Shown: positions 10,014 through 19,772, numbered from the stretch's first letter. The stretch: DNA of 64,000 nucleotides from Endozoicomonas sp. 4G (GCF_023822025.1 NZ_CP082909.1:5004001-5068000); one strand, 5' to 3'. Numbers and translations: made by a program. The notes: generated by a model not told the origin, from the sequence alone.

Positions 10014-10652
10014 ATGGCTGAAGTAAAACCGATACCCCGGAAAACCGGTCGTATCAGAACCGAAAGAGTTCGACTGATTATGAAGGCGGCTGAGCAGGAA
10101 TTTGCCCGGCATGGATACGGCGGAGCCACGGTTCAGAGAATAGCTGAACTGGCTCATTTACCCAAGCCGACTGTTTTGTATTATTTCAGCAACAAGCAGA
10201 AAATGTATGACGAAGTGCTTAATAATATTCTGCGCCTCTGGAACAACGAACTGAACCACCTTCACCCGGAAGATGACCCGGCACAATCCCTTGAGCGATA
10301 TATCCGTTCCAAGGTAGAAGTTTCCAGAAAATACCCCATTGCCAGCCGGATTTTTGCCAGCGAGATCATTCATGGCTGTCAGCAATTATCCCCTTCCATG
10401 AAGGCTTCTACCCAGCAATGGTTTAAAAACACAACAGACGTTTTCCAACACTGGATGGATGAAGGAAAAATGCTCCGGATGGAAGCCATGCACCTGATTT
10501 TTATGATTTGGGGATCGACTCAGCATTACGCTGATTATGAAAAACAGATCTGTATGATCATGAATACAAAGAAATTGCCTGCCTCTACTTACGAGAAAGC
10601 CGCCGACACTCTCTGTGATATCGTTCTTCGTGGTTGCGGTTTGAAAGCCTGA
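10014..10652 (+). CDS. TetR family regulator, RutR-like
   Basis: 212 residues. The N-terminal TetR helix-turn-helix is clear (AAEQEFARHGYGGATVQRIA, then LPKPTVLYYFSNKQKMY, residues about 25-65). The C-terminal ligand domain looks like the YcdC/RutR class. RutR-type proteins sense pyrimidines or purines. The next chromosomal genes are xdhABC for purine oxidation, so control of that operon is a reasonable inference, although a TnpB element now lies between them. The 232 bases before the gene hold its promoter region; I see no other gene there. Confidence 0.82.
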   Translation: MAEVKPIPRKTGRIRTERVRLIMKAAEQEFARHGYGGATVQRIAELAHLPKPTVLYYFSNKQKMYDEVLNNILRLWNNELNHLHPEDDPAQSLERYIRSKVEVSRKYPIASRIFASEIIHGCQQLSPSMKASTQQWFKNTTDVFQHWMDEGKMLRMEAMHLIFMIWGSTQHYADYEKQICMIMNTKKLPASTYEKAADTLCDIVLRGCGLKA

Positions 10653-10711
10653 GAGATAGAAAAAATCTTGTACGGCAATGGAGTAGCTGATATAGGGTGC
10701 CGAACAATTTT

Positions 10712-10918
10712 TTACCCATTTCCTGCTTCCTTCTTGGGGAGATTTGGATTCACCCGCTTAAAGTGTTCGAGTTGTTCTTCGGATAGAGGCTGTGCATCAG
10801 GGTCTTCTAATGCTGCCTCATGAAGCTCCTCTTCGGTCATTTTATCGAGTGCTTTTTTGTCTTTGTACACATCAAGCTTCTGCCCTTTTACATAATCTAC
10901 AGAGACTGTTTTTCCCAT
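10712..10918 (-). CDS. brnA: BrnA-like antitoxin
   Basis: 68 residues, acidic, with the pattern MTEEELHEAALEDPDAQPL followed by EEQLEHFKRV that I associate with BrnA-type antitoxins. Its start codon is ten bases from the right end of a TnpB element, and the C-terminal piece of a BrnT-like toxin lies on the other side of that element (12222-12338). Removing the element would place the brnT stop six bases before this ATG, with GGTGAT as ribosome site. This antitoxin has therefore been cut off from its toxin and promoter. The family call rests on pattern and context. Confidence 0.7.
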   Translation of the reverse strand: MGKTVSVDYVKGQKLDVYKDKKALDKMTEEELHEAALEDPDAQPLSEEQLEHFKRVNPNLPKKEAGNG

Positions 10919-10928
10919 TTAGATCACC

Positions 10929-12250
10929 TTGACATCCTCCCCGCCGTAAACGACGGGGATTCCCGTTAGTCACCTAACAAGCTTCCTGTTTCAACACGCC
11001 TTCCCTGGATAGGAGCTTTTAAGCCTCTATCCCCGTTCCAGTCGCTCCACAGGCTAACCCCGCCAGCCCGGCGGTTTTGATATTCTTTGCTGCGTTAACG
11101 TCCCGGTCGTGATGGGTTTTGCATTCCGGGCATTCCCATTCACGAATAGACAACGGCAGACGTTCATGGACAAATCCGCAACCGGAACAGCGTTTAGAGC
11201 TTGGAAAGAATCGGTCTATCTTAACCAGATCTCTACCCGCCCAACCAGCCTTGTATTTCAACTGACGGACAAACTCTCCCCAGTTTGCATCGGCTATATG
11301 CTTTGCCAGCTTTGGATTTTTGATCATACCCTTCACGTTCAGAGACTCTACGCAAACAACTTGGTTCTCGTTAATGAGTTTGCGGGATGCCTGGTGGGTG
11401 GCATCCATCCGGCAATCGGCTATTTTGGCATGGACACGGGCAACCTTGAGCCTTGCTTTGGCTCGGTTGTTGCTGCCTTTCTGCTTTTTAGCCAGTTGAC
11501 GCTGAAGATAGGCGAGCTTTATCTCGTAGCGTTTGGTGTGCCTTGGGTTACCGGATTTTTCACCGTCTGAAGTGATGAACAGATCATTCAAACCTAAATC
11601 AATACCCACTGTCTTGTTACTAATAGGCATTGGTTTAGCTTCAAACTCACACAGTATGGACACAAAGTACCGGCCTGCCCGATCTTTGATGATGGTGATA
11701 CTGGAAGGTTCTGAAGAAAGCCCCCTGCTCCAGCGAATATTCAACGGCTCTTTGCTCTTGGCAATGAATAGTTTCCCGTCTTTGTAACTGAAAGCAGACG
11801 AAACAAAAGAAGCTCTCTGATTTGCGTGCCTCTTCTTGAAATTCGGGTAATTAGCCCTACCTTCCCAAAAGTTCTTGAAGGCTTTTTGCTGATGGCGCAG
11901 TGATTGCTGAATGGGTACTGAAGAAACATCGTTCAACCACTGATATTCAGGGTTACTTTTCAGCTCGGTAAGCTGCTTTGACGCCGCATTGTAATTAACT
12001 TTTTTGCCGTTCTTGTAGTACTCGTCAGTTCGCCAGCGAAGGATATGGTTGTAGACAAAACGCACACAGCCGAAAGTTTGGGCAAGTAGCTGTTCTTGCT
12101 CAGGTGTTGGGTAGAATCGGTATCTGTAAGCTCGTTTAGTCATAGTTACAAGAATAAAGATGTTTGTGTAAGCGTTCAACCTTTTTACCAGCCCTTCGGC
12201 CTGGGAGCTTACATCCCCGACCTAAAAGGACGGGGTTTTACGCTCATTCG
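10929..12250 (-). mobile_element. IS605-superfamily TnpB-only element (element 1)
   Basis: 1322 bases on the minus strand. The left junction has TTAT outside (12251-12254), followed by an imperfect hairpin CCCCGTCC/GGTCGGGG. The right end has hairpin CCCGTCG/CGGCGGG and terminal TCAA (10929-10932). IS608-type elements cleave at TTAC and TCAA, so these ends fit single-strand transposition. No tnpA is present, so movement would need a transposase supplied elsewhere. By analogy with studied TnpBs, the 3' end of the ORF plus the right end should form the guide (omega) RNA, with a guide beginning GGTGATCTAAATGGG, which covers the brnA start. Confidence 0.85.
11019..12143 (-). CDS. tnpB: RNA-guided endonuclease TnpB (element 1)
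   Basis: 374 residues from the ATG at 12143, the start that gives the usual MTKRAYRYRFYPT beginning; a longer reading adds 12 residues. The RuvC-like catalytic residues are all present: D182 in GIDLG, E266 in VCVESL, D348 in HDRDVNAA. The zinc ribbon is CSGC...CPEC. The gene is intact and probably active. TnpB proteins are programmable nucleases that cut the donor or empty site next to a short adjacent motif. Confidence 0.93.
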   Translation of the reverse strand: MTKRAYRYRFYPTPEQEQLLAQTFGCVRFVYNHILRWRTDEYYKNGKKVNYNAASKQLTELKSNPEYQWLNDVSSVPIQQSLRHQQKAFKNFWEGRANYPNFKKRHANQRASFVSSAFSYKDGKLFIAKSKEPLNIRWSRGLSSEPSSITIIKDRAGRYFVSILCEFEAKPMPISNKTVGIDLGLNDLFITSDGEKSGNPRHTKRYEIKLAYLQRQLAKKQKGSNNRAKARLKVARVHAKIADCRMDATHQASRKLINENQVVCVESLNVKGMIKNPKLAKHIADANWGEFVRQLKYKAGWAGRDLVKIDRFFPSSKRCSGCGFVHERLPLSIREWECPECKTHHDRDVNAAKNIKTAGLAGLACGATGTGIEA

Positions 12251-12338
12251 ATAATTTCTGCTGTTCGTACAATCGGCGCTCATGCCTTTGGGCACGTCTC
12301 ACCGAGATTAATCTGGTTGAGCTTTCACTACTTCTCAT
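12222..12338 (-). pseudogene. brnT: BrnT-like toxin, C-terminal remnant
   Basis: Reading from 12338 gives 38 codons. Residues 9-25 (RLISVRRAQRHERRLYE) closely resemble the conserved C-terminus of BrnT toxins. An in-frame stop about 45 bases upstream of the ATG shows the N-terminal half is lost. The last eight codons belong to the left end of TnpB element 1. With the element removed the frame would end KLW-stop, directly before brnA. No functional RNase is expected. Confidence 0.65.
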
Positions 12339-12495
12339 TGTGTAACACTTGCTATTTTTCTGACCAAATAGTCAAATTACCGGTGACAGCCACGAGCGAG
12401 GCAAAACATTTTGCAGCCATCAAAAACATAAAAACGACGGTGCGAGTGTTTTTTTCCTATAACTAAAAAAATTAGAACAAAGGAGTCAGGTCGTC

Positions 12496-13926
12496 GTGAT
12501 TCGATTTTTGCTCAACGAGACTCTTGTTGAACTCAGGGACACACCCTCCGATACCACGCTGCTGGACTACCTCAGGGGTAATGGCAGCCATAATCCACAT
12601 AGAAAAACCGGCACCAAGGAAGGCTGCTGTTCAGGCGACTGCGGTGCCTGCACTGTGGTCATTGCCGAGCCAGAGAATGACCGTCTGAACTATCAGACCA
12701 TCAACGCCTGTATTGCTTTGCTGCCGACACTGAACGGCAAGCAATTGATCACCGTTGAAGATCTTGCTGAAGGAGAAAAGCTGCATCCTGTTCAACAGGC
12801 CATGGTGGATCATCATGGCTCTCAATGCGGTTTCTGTACGCCCGGCATTATCATGTCCCTGTTTGCTTTCCATCATGAGGCACCCGGCAACAGACCGGAC
12901 ATTCCTGAAGCCCTGGGTGGCAACCTTTGTCGTTGCACCGGCTACCAATCTATCGTAAATGCTGCTGCTGAAATCGCCAGCCTGCCCCCCTCTGACCGCT
13001 TCAAACATCAGGAACAAAATACTCTCCAGACACTCAAGGCACTGAAAAACCAGATAGACGACACCGCCACCGGTGTGTTTATGCCAAACTCTGAGCAGGC
13101 GCTGGCTGACTATCTGCTGAAACATCCTCAAGCCAGAATACTGGCCGGAGGCACAGACCTTGGGCTGGAAGTCACTCAACAAATGAAGGATTTACCGTCG
13201 CTGGTAACACTGGCCTCGGTCAATGAGTTAAAAGAAATCACCTGTACCGATCAGGAAATGACCATTGGCTCCGCTGCCACCTATCGCCAGCTGGAACCTC
13301 TGTTAGCCAGACACTTCCCCGAATTTGCCCGTATGCTTTCGCGTCTGGGCTCACAGCAGATTCGCAACCTGGGCACCCTGGGTGGCAATATCGGTAACGC
13401 CTCTCCCATTGGCGACACGCCTCCTGTGCTGCTGGCACTGGATGCCCAGATCGAACTGCGAAAAGGAAACAGAATCAGATCCCTGCCTCTGGAAGATTTT
13501 TTCCTGGGTTACAAAAAGACCCTGCTCGAAGACAGTGAATTTATTGCCCGCATCCGCATCCCGCTTAAGCCCCATCAACTCAGGGTTTACAAGCTGAGCA
13601 AACGTTATGGCGATGATATATCCGCTGTGCTGGCCGCCATCAACCTGGAACTGGACGACAATGGACTTATTACCAGGGCCAGAGTCGCATTCGGGGGGAT
13701 GGCAGCAATACCCAAACGGGCTCTGGCCTGTGAAACAGCACTGTTGGGGAACAAGGCCAATACCACCACTCTGAAGAAGGCACAAAAAGCCATTCGTTCA
13801 GAATTCACACCACTGTCCGATGTCAGGGCCAGCAGTGACTATCGGCTACAGGTAGCCTGCAATCTGCTGGAAAGGTACTTTCTGGAAATGTCCGGACACA
13901 CTGCGAGGATCATTGCCCATGCGTAA
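12496..13926 (+). CDS. xdhA: xanthine dehydrogenase small subunit (FeS/FAD) XdhA
   Basis: 476 residues. The N-terminal plant-type [2Fe-2S] site is CCSGDCGACT (Cys 44, 49, 52 with a later Cys). The second [2Fe-2S] domain has QCGFCTPG and NLCRCTGYQ. The FAD domain follows, with AGGTDLGLE near residue 216 and RNLGTLGGNIGNASP near 294, then the CO-dehydrogenase flavoprotein C-terminus. It carries electrons from the molybdenum centre to NAD. Start GTG with AAAGGAG eleven bases upstream. First gene of xdhABC; it overlaps xdhB by eight bases, so translation is coupled. Confidence 0.95.
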   Translation: MIRFLLNETLVELRDTPSDTTLLDYLRGNGSHNPHRKTGTKEGCCSGDCGACTVVIAEPENDRLNYQTINACIALLPTLNGKQLITVEDLAEGEKLHPVQQAMVDHHGSQCGFCTPGIIMSLFAFHHEAPGNRPDIPEALGGNLCRCTGYQSIVNAAAEIASLPPSDRFKHQEQNTLQTLKALKNQIDDTATGVFMPNSEQALADYLLKHPQARILAGGTDLGLEVTQQMKDLPSLVTLASVNELKEITCTDQEMTIGSAATYRQLEPLLARHFPEFARMLSRLGSQQIRNLGTLGGNIGNASPIGDTPPVLLALDAQIELRKGNRIRSLPLEDFFLGYKKTLLEDSEFIARIRIPLKPHQLRVYKLSKRYGDDISAVLAAINLELDDNGLITRARVAFGGMAAIPKRALACETALLGNKANTTTLKKAQKAIRSEFTPLSDVRASSDYRLQVACNLLERYFLEMSGHTARIIAHA

Positions 13927-16279
13927 GTTACCCGACATCCCCAAAACCCAGGCTTCCCCAAACACGGCTAAACACGACAGTGCTCACCTGCATGTCAGCG
14001 GCAAGGCCACCTATATTGATGATCGTCCCGAAATGGCAGGCCAGCTTCATGCCGGATTTGGCCTGTCCACCCAGGCTCATGCTGAAATCGTCAGCATGGA
14101 TCTTGAGGCAGTCAAAAACAGCCCCGGTGTAGTGATGGTTGTCACCGCTGACGACATTCCCGGACACAAGGATATTGGCCCGGTTTTCCCTGGCGATATG
14201 TTGCTGGCTGATGGCAGGGTCGACTACATCGGTCAGCCGGTCTTTGCGGTAGCAGCCACGTCTCATCTGGCCGCCAAAAAAGCGGCCAGAAAAGCAAACA
14301 TCCAATACCAGGCGTTAAAACCGGTGCTAGGCATTGATCAGGCCATGCAGGAAGAATCTTTTCTCAGACCTGAGCATGTGATGCATAAAGGCGACGCCCA
14401 TCGTGCTATTGCCGAAGCACCAAGACGACTCGAAGGTGCCATGACCAACGGTGCCCAGGAACATTTTTATCTGGAAGGACAGATTGCCAGCGTCGTCCCT
14501 CTGGAAGACAACCAATACCATATTTACACCTCCAGCCAGCACCCTTCTGAAGTGCAGAAACTGGTCGCAGAAGTTCTGGGCATTCCTTTACATAAAGTCG
14601 TGGCGGATGTTCGGCGTATGGGGGGAGGCTTTGGTGGCAAAGAAACCCAGGCTGCTGGCCCGGCCTGTATTGCCGCACTTCTGGCCTGTAAAACCGGACA
14701 ACCCGTAAAATTCCGGGTCGACCGCTCACAGGACATGATGTCCACCGGTAAGCGCCACCCATTCAGACACCGTTACCGGGCAGGTTTTGACAGCAAGGGG
14801 GTTCTCAGTGGGATCGATATAGAGGTCGCAGGTGATGGCGGTTATTCCCCTGACCTGACAGACGCCATTGTCGACAGGGCTATGTTTCATTCTGACAATG
14901 CCTACTATCTCGATAATGCCATCGTCACCGGTCACCGATGCAAAACCAACATTGCCTCCAACACCGCATTCAGAGGTTTTGGCGGACCTCAGGGTATGTT
15001 GGTTATAGAGCGGGCAATGGACGACATTGCTCGTGCTACCGGTCTGGACCCGTTGGATGTACGTTTGAATAATCTTTACGGCACTGGCGAAAGAAATGTC
15101 ACTCATTACCACCAGACCTTTGAGCATAATGTTCTCCCGGAACTGATGGCAAAACTGGAAGACAGCTCTGAATACCGAAAGCGCAGACAAGAGATTACCG
15201 CGTTCAACCGGAACAGCCCGGTACTGAAAAAAGGTTTGTCCATGACCCCGCTGAAGTTTGGTATCTCTTTTACCGCCAAACACCTCAATCAGGCGGGTGC
15301 ACTGGTTCATATTTATACTGACGGCAGTATTCAGGTAAATCATGGCGGCACCGAGATGGGGCAGGGGCTTTACGTTAAAGTGGCCCAGGTGGTTGCCCAC
15401 GAATTCGGTGTCAGTCTGGACCAGGTGCAGGTGACCTCTACCCGCACTGACAAAGTACCCAACACCTCGCCCACTGCGGCTTCCAGCGGCAGTGACCTGA
15501 ACGGCAAGGCGGCACAGGACGCCTGTCAGAAAATTCGTGACCGGCTGATCGCCTTCGCTGCCGAACATTATCAGGAACAACCCGAAGACATTCAGTTCGC
15601 TGACGGTCACGTCATTATGAAAGAGCGAACCCTTCCTTTTGTTGAGCTGATTCAGGCCGCCTACTTCCATCGGGTGTCACTCTCCAGCTCAGGCTTTTAC
15701 AGCACCCCCGAGATTCACTATGACCGGGAAAACGCCAAGGGTCGCCCTTTCTATTATTTTGCCTGCGGTGCTTCAGTATCCGAAGTGGTAGTGGATACCC
15801 TGACTGGTGAATACCGGGTTGAGCGGGTGGATATATTGCACGACGTTGGCAGATCACTGAACCCTGCGATTGACCGTGGGCAGATTGAGGGCGGGTTTAT
15901 CCAGGGCATGGGCTGGATGACCACTGAAGAAGTGATCTGGGATGAGCAGGGAAGATTGCTCAGTAACAACCCGGCGACGTATAAAATCCCTACGATTGAA
16001 GATCTCCCGGCTGTCTTTAATGTTGAGTTGTTTGAGCAGGATAATCCGAAGCATACGATTTATCATTCCAAGGCCACCGGCGAACCTCCCCTGATGCTGA
16101 GCATCTCAGTGTGGTCGGCCATACGGGATGCCGTGTCGAGCCTGTCAAACTACACCGTCAGCCCGGACATTGATGTTCCCGCCACTCCGGAGAGAGTGCT
16201 GAGAGCCATCCTGAAGATAAAAGAGTCATCTCAGACAGAACCTCTGAAAAAAGAGGAGGTCGTCCATGGAATGGATTGA
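13919..16279 (+). CDS. xdhB: xanthine dehydrogenase molybdopterin-binding subunit XdhB
   Basis: 786 residues, normal for the large subunit. Molybdenum-cofactor motifs are GGGFGGKE near residue 234, FRGFGGPQG near 350, and EMGQGLYVK near 478; the catalytic Glu region TGEPPLML lies near residue 722. It oxidises hypoxanthine and xanthine to urate as part of an XdhAB heterotetramer. The ATG at 13919 overlaps the xdhA stop; an in-frame TTG six bases earlier is less likely. Its own stop overlaps xdhC by 14 bases. Confidence 0.96.
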   Translation: MRKLPDIPKTQASPNTAKHDSAHLHVSGKATYIDDRPEMAGQLHAGFGLSTQAHAEIVSMDLEAVKNSPGVVMVVTADDIPGHKDIGPVFPGDMLLADGRVDYIGQPVFAVAATSHLAAKKAARKANIQYQALKPVLGIDQAMQEESFLRPEHVMHKGDAHRAIAEAPRRLEGAMTNGAQEHFYLEGQIASVVPLEDNQYHIYTSSQHPSEVQKLVAEVLGIPLHKVVADVRRMGGGFGGKETQAAGPACIAALLACKTGQPVKFRVDRSQDMMSTGKRHPFRHRYRAGFDSKGVLSGIDIEVAGDGGYSPDLTDAIVDRAMFHSDNAYYLDNAIVTGHRCKTNIASNTAFRGFGGPQGMLVIERAMDDIARATGLDPLDVRLNNLYGTGERNVTHYHQTFEHNVLPELMAKLEDSSEYRKRRQEITAFNRNSPVLKKGLSMTPLKFGISFTAKHLNQAGALVHIYTDGSIQVNHGGTEMGQGLYVKVAQVVAHEFGVSLDQVQVTSTRTDKVPNTSPTAASSGSDLNGKAAQDACQKIRDRLIAFAAEHYQEQPEDIQFADGHVIMKERTLPFVELIQAAYFHRVSLSSSGFYSTPEIHYDRENAKGRPFYYFACGASVSEVVVDTLTGEYRVERVDILHDVGRSLNPAIDRGQIEGGFIQGMGWMTTEEVIWDEQGRLLSNNPATYKIPTIEDLPAVFNVELFEQDNPKHTIYHSKATGEPPLMLSISVWSAIRDAVSSLSNYTVSPDIDVPATPERVLRAILKIKESSQTEPLKKEEVVHGMD

Positions 16280-17120
16280 CGCACTGTCAGAACTTAAACG
16301 CTCCGGCCAGCCTGGCGTTCTGGTGACTATCCTGGGATCAGCCGGTTCTGCGCCCAGAAAGTCAGGCAGTAAAATGCTGGTCACAGCAGAAAAAAGCGTT
16401 GACACAGTGGGCGGTGGGCATCTTGAGTTTCTCTTGATTGAGCGAGCCAGAGAGCTGATCGCTGCAGATCAGCAAGAACCGGTCATGGAACATTTCCCCC
16501 TGGGTCCCCGGTTAGGCCAGTGCTGCGGCGGCAGTGTCAGCGTACTACTGGAACCGATAGCCGGCTGTCATTTTCATATCACTCTGTTCGGTGCCGGACA
16601 TATTGGCAAAGCACTTATTCATGTGCTTTCACCGTTGAATTGCCGTATCACCTGGATTGATAATCGGGCAGAACTTTTCCCCCCGACTCCACCTGAGAAT
16701 GTGACCTGTATCCTCAGTGAACAACCCGATGAAGAAGTGGCTGACCTGCCTGAAAACACCTTTGTTCTGGTGGTCACCCACAATCACCAGCTGGATTATG
16801 CGATTGCCGAGCAAACCTTAAAACGATCGGATATTGGCTGGCTGGGTGTTATAGGCTCTGAGACCAAAGCCCAACGATTCCGTCAGCGTCTGGAGCATAA
16901 AGGCTTCACTACAAACCAGATTGAGCACATGAGATGTCCGGTGGGACTGAATGAAGTGGGAGGCAGAGAACCCGCAGAGATTGCCATTGCCATCGCCGGA
17001 GAGATTCTGGCCCTGAAAAATGGTTCTCGTGACAGCCTGAGCCAAAAACGGGAAGGTATTCCCTGGCAGGCACTCAGAACATTATTGGCGACGGAGCGCG
17101 TGGAAAAAGAGCACTCTTAA
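16266..17120 (+). CDS. xdhC: xanthine dehydrogenase accessory protein XdhC
   Basis: 284 residues. N-terminal XdhC/CoxI block GSAPRKSGSKMLV (near residue 30) and GGGHLE, conserved GQCCGG near residue 80, then a Rossmann segment ITLFGAGHIGKAL near residue 105. XdhC binds molybdenum cofactor, supports its sulfuration and delivers it to XdhB. GAGGAGG just upstream is the ribosome site, within the end of xdhB, so expression is coupled. No guanine deaminase follows, unlike in many purine clusters. Confidence 0.94.
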   Translation: MEWIDALSELKRSGQPGVLVTILGSAGSAPRKSGSKMLVTAEKSVDTVGGGHLEFLLIERARELIAADQQEPVMEHFPLGPRLGQCCGGSVSVLLEPIAGCHFHITLFGAGHIGKALIHVLSPLNCRITWIDNRAELFPPTPPENVTCILSEQPDEEVADLPENTFVLVVTHNHQLDYAIAEQTLKRSDIGWLGVIGSETKAQRFRQRLEHKGFTTNQIEHMRCPVGLNEVGGREPAEIAIAIAGEILALKNGSRDSLSQKREGIPWQALRTLLATERVEKEHS

Positions 17121-17188
17121 TACTTTTACTGCCATTTAAAACTGACTTTGCCGGTATACTCCCCCCATTTCCCAACACGGTTAACAGA

Positions 17189-17947
17189 ATGGAAAGAGTA
17201 GATCGTCTGCTGGTCGATAAGAGCCTTGCTGCCTCTCGCACCCAGGCTCAGAAGTTTATTGCTGAAGGCAAAGTGCAAGTGTTGCATTCCGGCCACTGGC
17301 AGACTGTAAAGAAGCCCAGCGAGAAATTGACCGGGGACGCCGAGCTGAAAGTCGCTCCGGATGAGTCGGATCGATTCGTTTCTCGTGGCGGGCTCAAGCT
17401 GGCGGGTGCTTTGGAGAAAGTCGGTCTGGATATTACGGGCATGACCGTGATTGATGTCGGCCAGTCAACGGGCGGTTTTACGGACTGTGCCTTGCAGTCA
17501 GGCGCAGCAAAAGTGGTCGGTATTGAAGTAGGGCACGATCAACTGGTAGAGAAACTGCGAAAAGATCCACGGGTAGTCTGTCTGGAAGGCATTAATGCCC
17601 GTGAGCTGAGTTCAACGCTGTTAGGGCATACGGAAAATAAAGCCGGGTTTGATCTGGCGGTGATGGATGTTTCTTTTATTTCCCAAACCAAAATTATACC
17701 TTCACTGGCACCACTGATTAAAAAAGACGGTTTTTTGGTCAGTCTGGTCAAACCGCAATTTGAAGTAGGAAAAGCAGGTCTGGGCAAAGGGGGTATTGTT
17801 CGGGATGACCGTCTCTATACTGAGGTGGAGTCGTCTATTCGAAATTGTCTCGAGAAGCAGGGGCTGAAAACCACCGATTATTTTGACAGTCCGATCAAAG
17901 GGGGTGATGGCAATCGGGAGTTTTTGATCATTGCCAGAAAAATGTAA
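17189..17947 (+). CDS. tlyA: TlyA family rRNA (cytidine-2'-O)-methyltransferase
   Basis: 252 residues. An S4 RNA-binding domain occupies residues 1-60 (RVDRLLVDKSLAASRTQAQK). An FtsJ-type SAM-binding fold follows, with VIDVGQSTGGFTDCAL near residue 90 and the catalytic-type motif VMDVSFIS near 157. Members methylate 16S and 23S rRNA; the old name hemolysin A is misleading. The gene ends against the remnant of a phd-type antitoxin and an IS1634-type element. Confidence 0.93.
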   Translation: MERVDRLLVDKSLAASRTQAQKFIAEGKVQVLHSGHWQTVKKPSEKLTGDAELKVAPDESDRFVSRGGLKLAGALEKVGLDITGMTVIDVGQSTGGFTDCALQSGAAKVVGIEVGHDQLVEKLRKDPRVVCLEGINARELSSTLLGHTENKAGFDLAVMDVSFISQTKIIPSLAPLIKKDGFLVSLVKPQFEVGKAGLGKGGIVRDDRLYTEVESSIRNCLEKQGLKTTDYFDSPIKGGDGNREFLIIARKM

Positions 17948-18028
17948 GTTGGAAGAGACGGCAATAGCATCCCCTTGTGCCTCATTTATTGCAGCACTGG
18001 GGTTTGACTTGAATTTGCTGATGGGAAT
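17948..18028 (-). pseudogene. Phd/YefM-type antitoxin remnant beside the IS1634-like element
   Basis: From the edge of the IS1634-like element the minus strand reads IPISKFKSNPSAAINEAQGD and on to IAVSSN, the conserved N-terminal block of Phd-type antitoxins, then runs into the tlyA 3' end. On the far side of the element, 19773-19793 reads ATG and six more codons in a compatible frame, so the insertion appears to have split a phd gene near codon 7. Only about 35 codons survive. Confidence 0.6.
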
Positions 18029-19772
18029 GGTGTAACCGACATTCACCACCTCACCTGACATTTTCCTGAATTCTGCTATTTATGAGATAAGCAAATATCA
18101 GGAAACCCCCTTATGCCTCCCGTTCAATACCGCAGTCAGGTCATGGATCACCTTGGTTTAGTGGCTGGAATGTGCAAAGAGCTTGGAATTGCCGAACATA
18201 TCGATAAAAGAGCCCCCAAGGTATCTAATGACTGGCATATATCCCATGGTGAGTCTGTCGTTGCCATGATCATCAATGGTCTGGGCTTTACCGGACAATC
18301 TCTGCATATGTTTCCCCGGTTCTTCGCCAATAAACCTCTTGATAAACTGATCAGGCCCGGTATTAAGCCTGAGCATATAAACGACAAGGTTCTGGGCAGG
18401 ACGCTGGATGAACTCTTTGAACTCAATGCCAGTAAAGTCTATTTTGAACTGGCTATCAAGGTCGTAAAACATCTCAAGCTCCCATGCGATGCCCTAAATC
18501 TCGACGGCACCAGCATACACGTCGATGGACGTTATAACAGCGACAGCGAAGAGGACGATGAAGACCTCAACTGCATTAGGTTGTGCAAAGGCTACAGTCG
18601 TGATCATCGTCCGGATTTAAATCAGGCCATATTGCTTCTGATGACAGAAAACAAAGCAGGCATCCCCTGTTTATGAAGGCTGCCAGTGGCAATGTAACGG
18701 ATAAGACCAGCTTCAAACTGGTGGTATCCGAACATCTGAAAAGTTTCAAAGCGGCTTTGGAATCCAGGTACTTCGTCGGTGATGCTGCTCTGTACACCTC
18801 AGAAACGGTTAAGGAGCTTGACCAGCAGGATCAGTGGTTCATATCCCGGGTTCCTCTCAATATTGGGGCTAGCAAAGAACTGGTGCAAAGTGCACCGTCA
18901 CGCGCCATGAAGGCGGTCGAAGGTTTTGAGCATTACGAAGCTGTGGAAGTGTCGTCTGGTTATGCGGATGTGGAGCAACGCTGGGTCATGTTTCGCAATA
19001 AGCAAAGCCAGGAGACAGAACAGAAAGCGCTCACAAGGCGTATGCGGAAAAAATCCACCAAAGAATTTCAGAAGCTGGAAAAGCTCAGCAAAAGGGATTC
19101 CGGTGCAAAGCTGATGCCATGGAAGCCTTTAAACAATGGCAGAAACAATCAGAGCTCTGTCAGGCAGAACCTCAGATTACCTCTAAACCCTGCTATAAAG
19201 GCAGAGGTCGCCCCGCTGAAGGGGTAGAACCCGATTACCAGGAATATTACATAAGTGGTTGCTGTTCAGTAACGGTGCAAACAAGGCTGGATGCACAAGC
19301 CTCTTTGGGGTGCTTTGTGTTGGCTACCAATGATACCGATACTGACCGGCTGAACACTGCTGAATTGTTGAAGACCTACAAATCACAACAACAGGTTGAA
19401 AGAGGTTTTCGCTTCCTGAAAAGTCCGGATTTTTTGGTGTCTTCACTGTATCTCAAAAAGCCGGAACGTATCGAAGCACTATTAATGATCATGACTCTTT
19501 GTCTGATGGTCTATGCTGCTATCCAGCACAGAATCCGCTATGAACTGAAAAAGCAGAGTCGAACGTTTCCAGACATGAAGAAGAAACCCGGCCAGAATCC
19601 GACAGGAAGATGGGTTTTCAGCTGCTTTGAGGGCATTCATGTTTGGGTCATCGACGGGACGGAGAAGCATGTGGTAGGCATCACGGAAAGCCAGTCGACA
19701 ATCATTTTTATTTTAGGGTCTACGTACCAGTCGATTTATTCCTGATTGGGGTGGTGAATGTCGGGTGTAACC
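18029..19772 (+). mobile_element. degenerate IS1634-family insertion sequence
   Basis: About 1.74 kb. The inverted ends share the core CGACATTCACCACC: 18029-18050 on the left and the complement of 19750-19772 on the right. Inside is a three-piece transposase. I could not identify a target duplication: the flanks GGGAAT and ACATAA differ. The element is probably immobile. Confidence 0.75.
18113..19745 (+). pseudogene. IS1634-family transposase (DUF4277 type), frameshifted twice
   Basis: Three overlapping reading frames reconstruct one transposase. 18113-18676 carries the DUF4277-like N-terminus and the first part of the catalytic domain (LNLDGTSIHVDGRY). 18673-19227 continues after a break at the run of C near 18665, where GIPCL-stop should read GIP.FMKAASGN. 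19119-19745 continues after a second break near 19105 and ends with the conserved QQQVERGFRFLKSPDFLVSS block. Each join needs one added base. Programmed frameshifting is possible at the first but two breaks favour decay. Confidence 0.85.

Noticed and set aside
14726-15670. 314-codon ORF opposite xdhB
   Set aside because: Antisense shadow of the molybdopterin subunit; composition follows the xdhB codon pattern.
18113-19745. Working IS1634 transposase by programmed frameshifting
   Set aside because: Two separate breaks each need an added base; decay is simpler.
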